Source: JAGXFP01 sp046484585
GTDB lineage: Bacteria; Desulfobacterota; Desulfobulbia; Desulfobulbales; JAGXFP01
NCBI GenBank assembly: GCA_046484585.1
Contig: JAWOIQ010000210.1
Location: 19,013 to 83,012 of the forward strand
DNA: 64,000 bases
Direction of reading: 5' to 3'
In this document: one piece after another, positions 63,393 through 64,000 of the stretch
Layout: every line of letters starts with the position of its first letter
How positions within the stretch are numbered: the first letter of the stretch is position 1
The notes under the pieces: generated by a model
What the model saw: the letters and a program-made list of their open reading frames with translations, nothing else
Told to the model about the DNA's origin: nothing
Database searches by the model: none
Position numbers and translations under genes: made by a program

Positions 63393-64000
63393 CATATCCT
63401 TCAATAACCTGCGGCGCCGCAAGGGCAAGATGATCTTCCTGGTCCTCGGCCTGTTCATCGGCATCGCCACCATCGTTACCCTTCTGTCGATCACCGAATC
63501 GATGTCCCGGGACATTGAAGACCGGCTCGACCAGTTCGGCGCCAATATCGTCATGGTCCCCAAAAGCGACAATCTCTCCCTAAGCTACGGCGGGATCACG
63601 GTCGGCGGGGTCAGCTACGAATCGGCCGACTTCGCCGAGGAGAGTATCGGCCGGATCCGGGAGATCGAAAACCGCCAGAACCTAGGCGCCGTAGTCCCCA
63701 AGGTCCTGGGCAGCGTCGAAGCGGAAGGGCGCAAGGTCCTTCTGATGGGCACCAACTTCAACGACGAGCTGCAGCTCAAGACCTGGTGGCAGTTCATGGG
63801 CGAGGTTCCGACCGAGAGCGAGGTGATGATCGGGGCCTCGGCGGCCGAAACCTTGGGGCTGAAGATCGGCGAGTCGATCTCCTTGAACGGCCGCGATTTT
63901 ACGGTTGCCTCCATCCTGATGATGACCGGCGGAGCAGAAGACGGGGTGATTATCGCCAATATGAGGGAGGCCCAGGAGGTGCTCGGCAAGGAGGGCCGGG
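63379..64000 (+). CDS. FtsX/MacB-type ABC transporter permease, cut by window edge
   Basis: Start TTG 63379 with AAGGAGG about six bases upstream; the frame is open to the right edge (207 complete codons). The first membrane helix is MIFLVLGLFIGIATIVTLLS, followed by a MacB_PCD periplasmic domain: SRDIEDRLDQFGANIVMVPK, LGAVVPKVLGSVEAEGRKVL, MIGASAAETLGLKIGESISL and MMTGGAEDGVIIANMREAQE. Such permeases pair with a LolD/MacB-type ATPase and often occur twice. Together with the upstream metal-domain proteins this suggests a metal-related exporter or lipoprotein-type transporter. The remaining genes lie outside. Confidence 0.88.
   Translation, partial: MKLHNISFNNLRRRKGKMIFLVLGLFIGIATIVTLLSITESMSRDIEDRLDQFGANIVMVPKSDNLSLSYGGITVGGVSYESADFAEESIGRIREIENRQNLGAVVPKVLGSVEAEGRKVLLMGTNFNDELQLKTWWQFMGEVPTESEVMIGASAAETLGLKIGESISLNGRDFTVASILMMTGGAEDGVIIANMREAQEVLGKEGR

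Overview
The window looks like a piece of a Gram-negative, Desulfuromonadales-type chromosome (old Deltaproteobacteria). This placement is an inference. It rests on a GEMM-I cyclic-di-GMP riboswitch behind a sigma-54-like promoter, a GspA-GspB-PilZ cluster, a PAS protein with the C-terminal CxFCKKIRDD-type module, a KamA-family radical SAM enzyme, an NAD-type malic enzyme, and small heavy-metal-associated-domain proteins ahead of an FtsX-type permease. No rRNA, tRNA or CRISPR array was seen.

Left half (1-36.1 kb), giant secreted proteins. One reading frame is open from the left edge to 29132, over 9,700 codons with its start outside the window. It encodes a surface or secreted protein built of IPT/TIG, Ig-like, beta-propeller and calcium-binding repeats. 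Its last third is a tandem array of about 450-residue glycine-rich modules. Two lipoproteins follow, one a parvulin foldase and one a SurA-like protein with a degenerate parvulin domain. Then comes a 1,595-residue Ig/dockerin protein. The foldases plausibly help the large exported proteins fold. Every junction from 29.1 to 36.8 kb holds an array of degenerate 7-bp repeats with a T-rich left arm and an A-rich right arm, able to fold back. A four-helix-bundle (IVP/S23) gene sits between two of these arrays.

Middle (36.8-48.4 kb), RHS toxin locus. A 2,757-residue Sec-exported RHS protein ends in a Tle1/DUF2235-type lipase tip. A small secreted protein, the likely immunity factor, follows it. Beyond lie an orphan C-terminal half of a second lipase tip with its own related small exported protein, a patch copied from the RHS core, and a truncated second RHS 3' end with the N-terminal half of a lipase tip. 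The order of these pieces is scrambled and the locus ends in what looks like a decayed insertion element.

Right half (48.4-64 kb), mostly housekeeping and regulation. It holds a sirtuin gene with two single-base frame breaks, a seven-cysteine mini-protein and a PAS protein. Next are a secreted protein under a c-di-GMP riboswitch, a ComM-family ATPase, PilZ-GspB-GspA, a tandem universal stress protein, KamA and malic enzyme. Last come three small membrane or exported proteins with HMA-like folds, which lead into an FtsX-type ABC permease cut by the right edge. GspA/GspB help place the type II secretion secretin, a possible export route for the large Sec-dependent proteins to the left, though no secretin is in view. 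Several short interspersed repeat families are scattered here, and one has entered the coding sequence of an HMA gene.

All family assignments come from reading motifs by eye. No database search was run.
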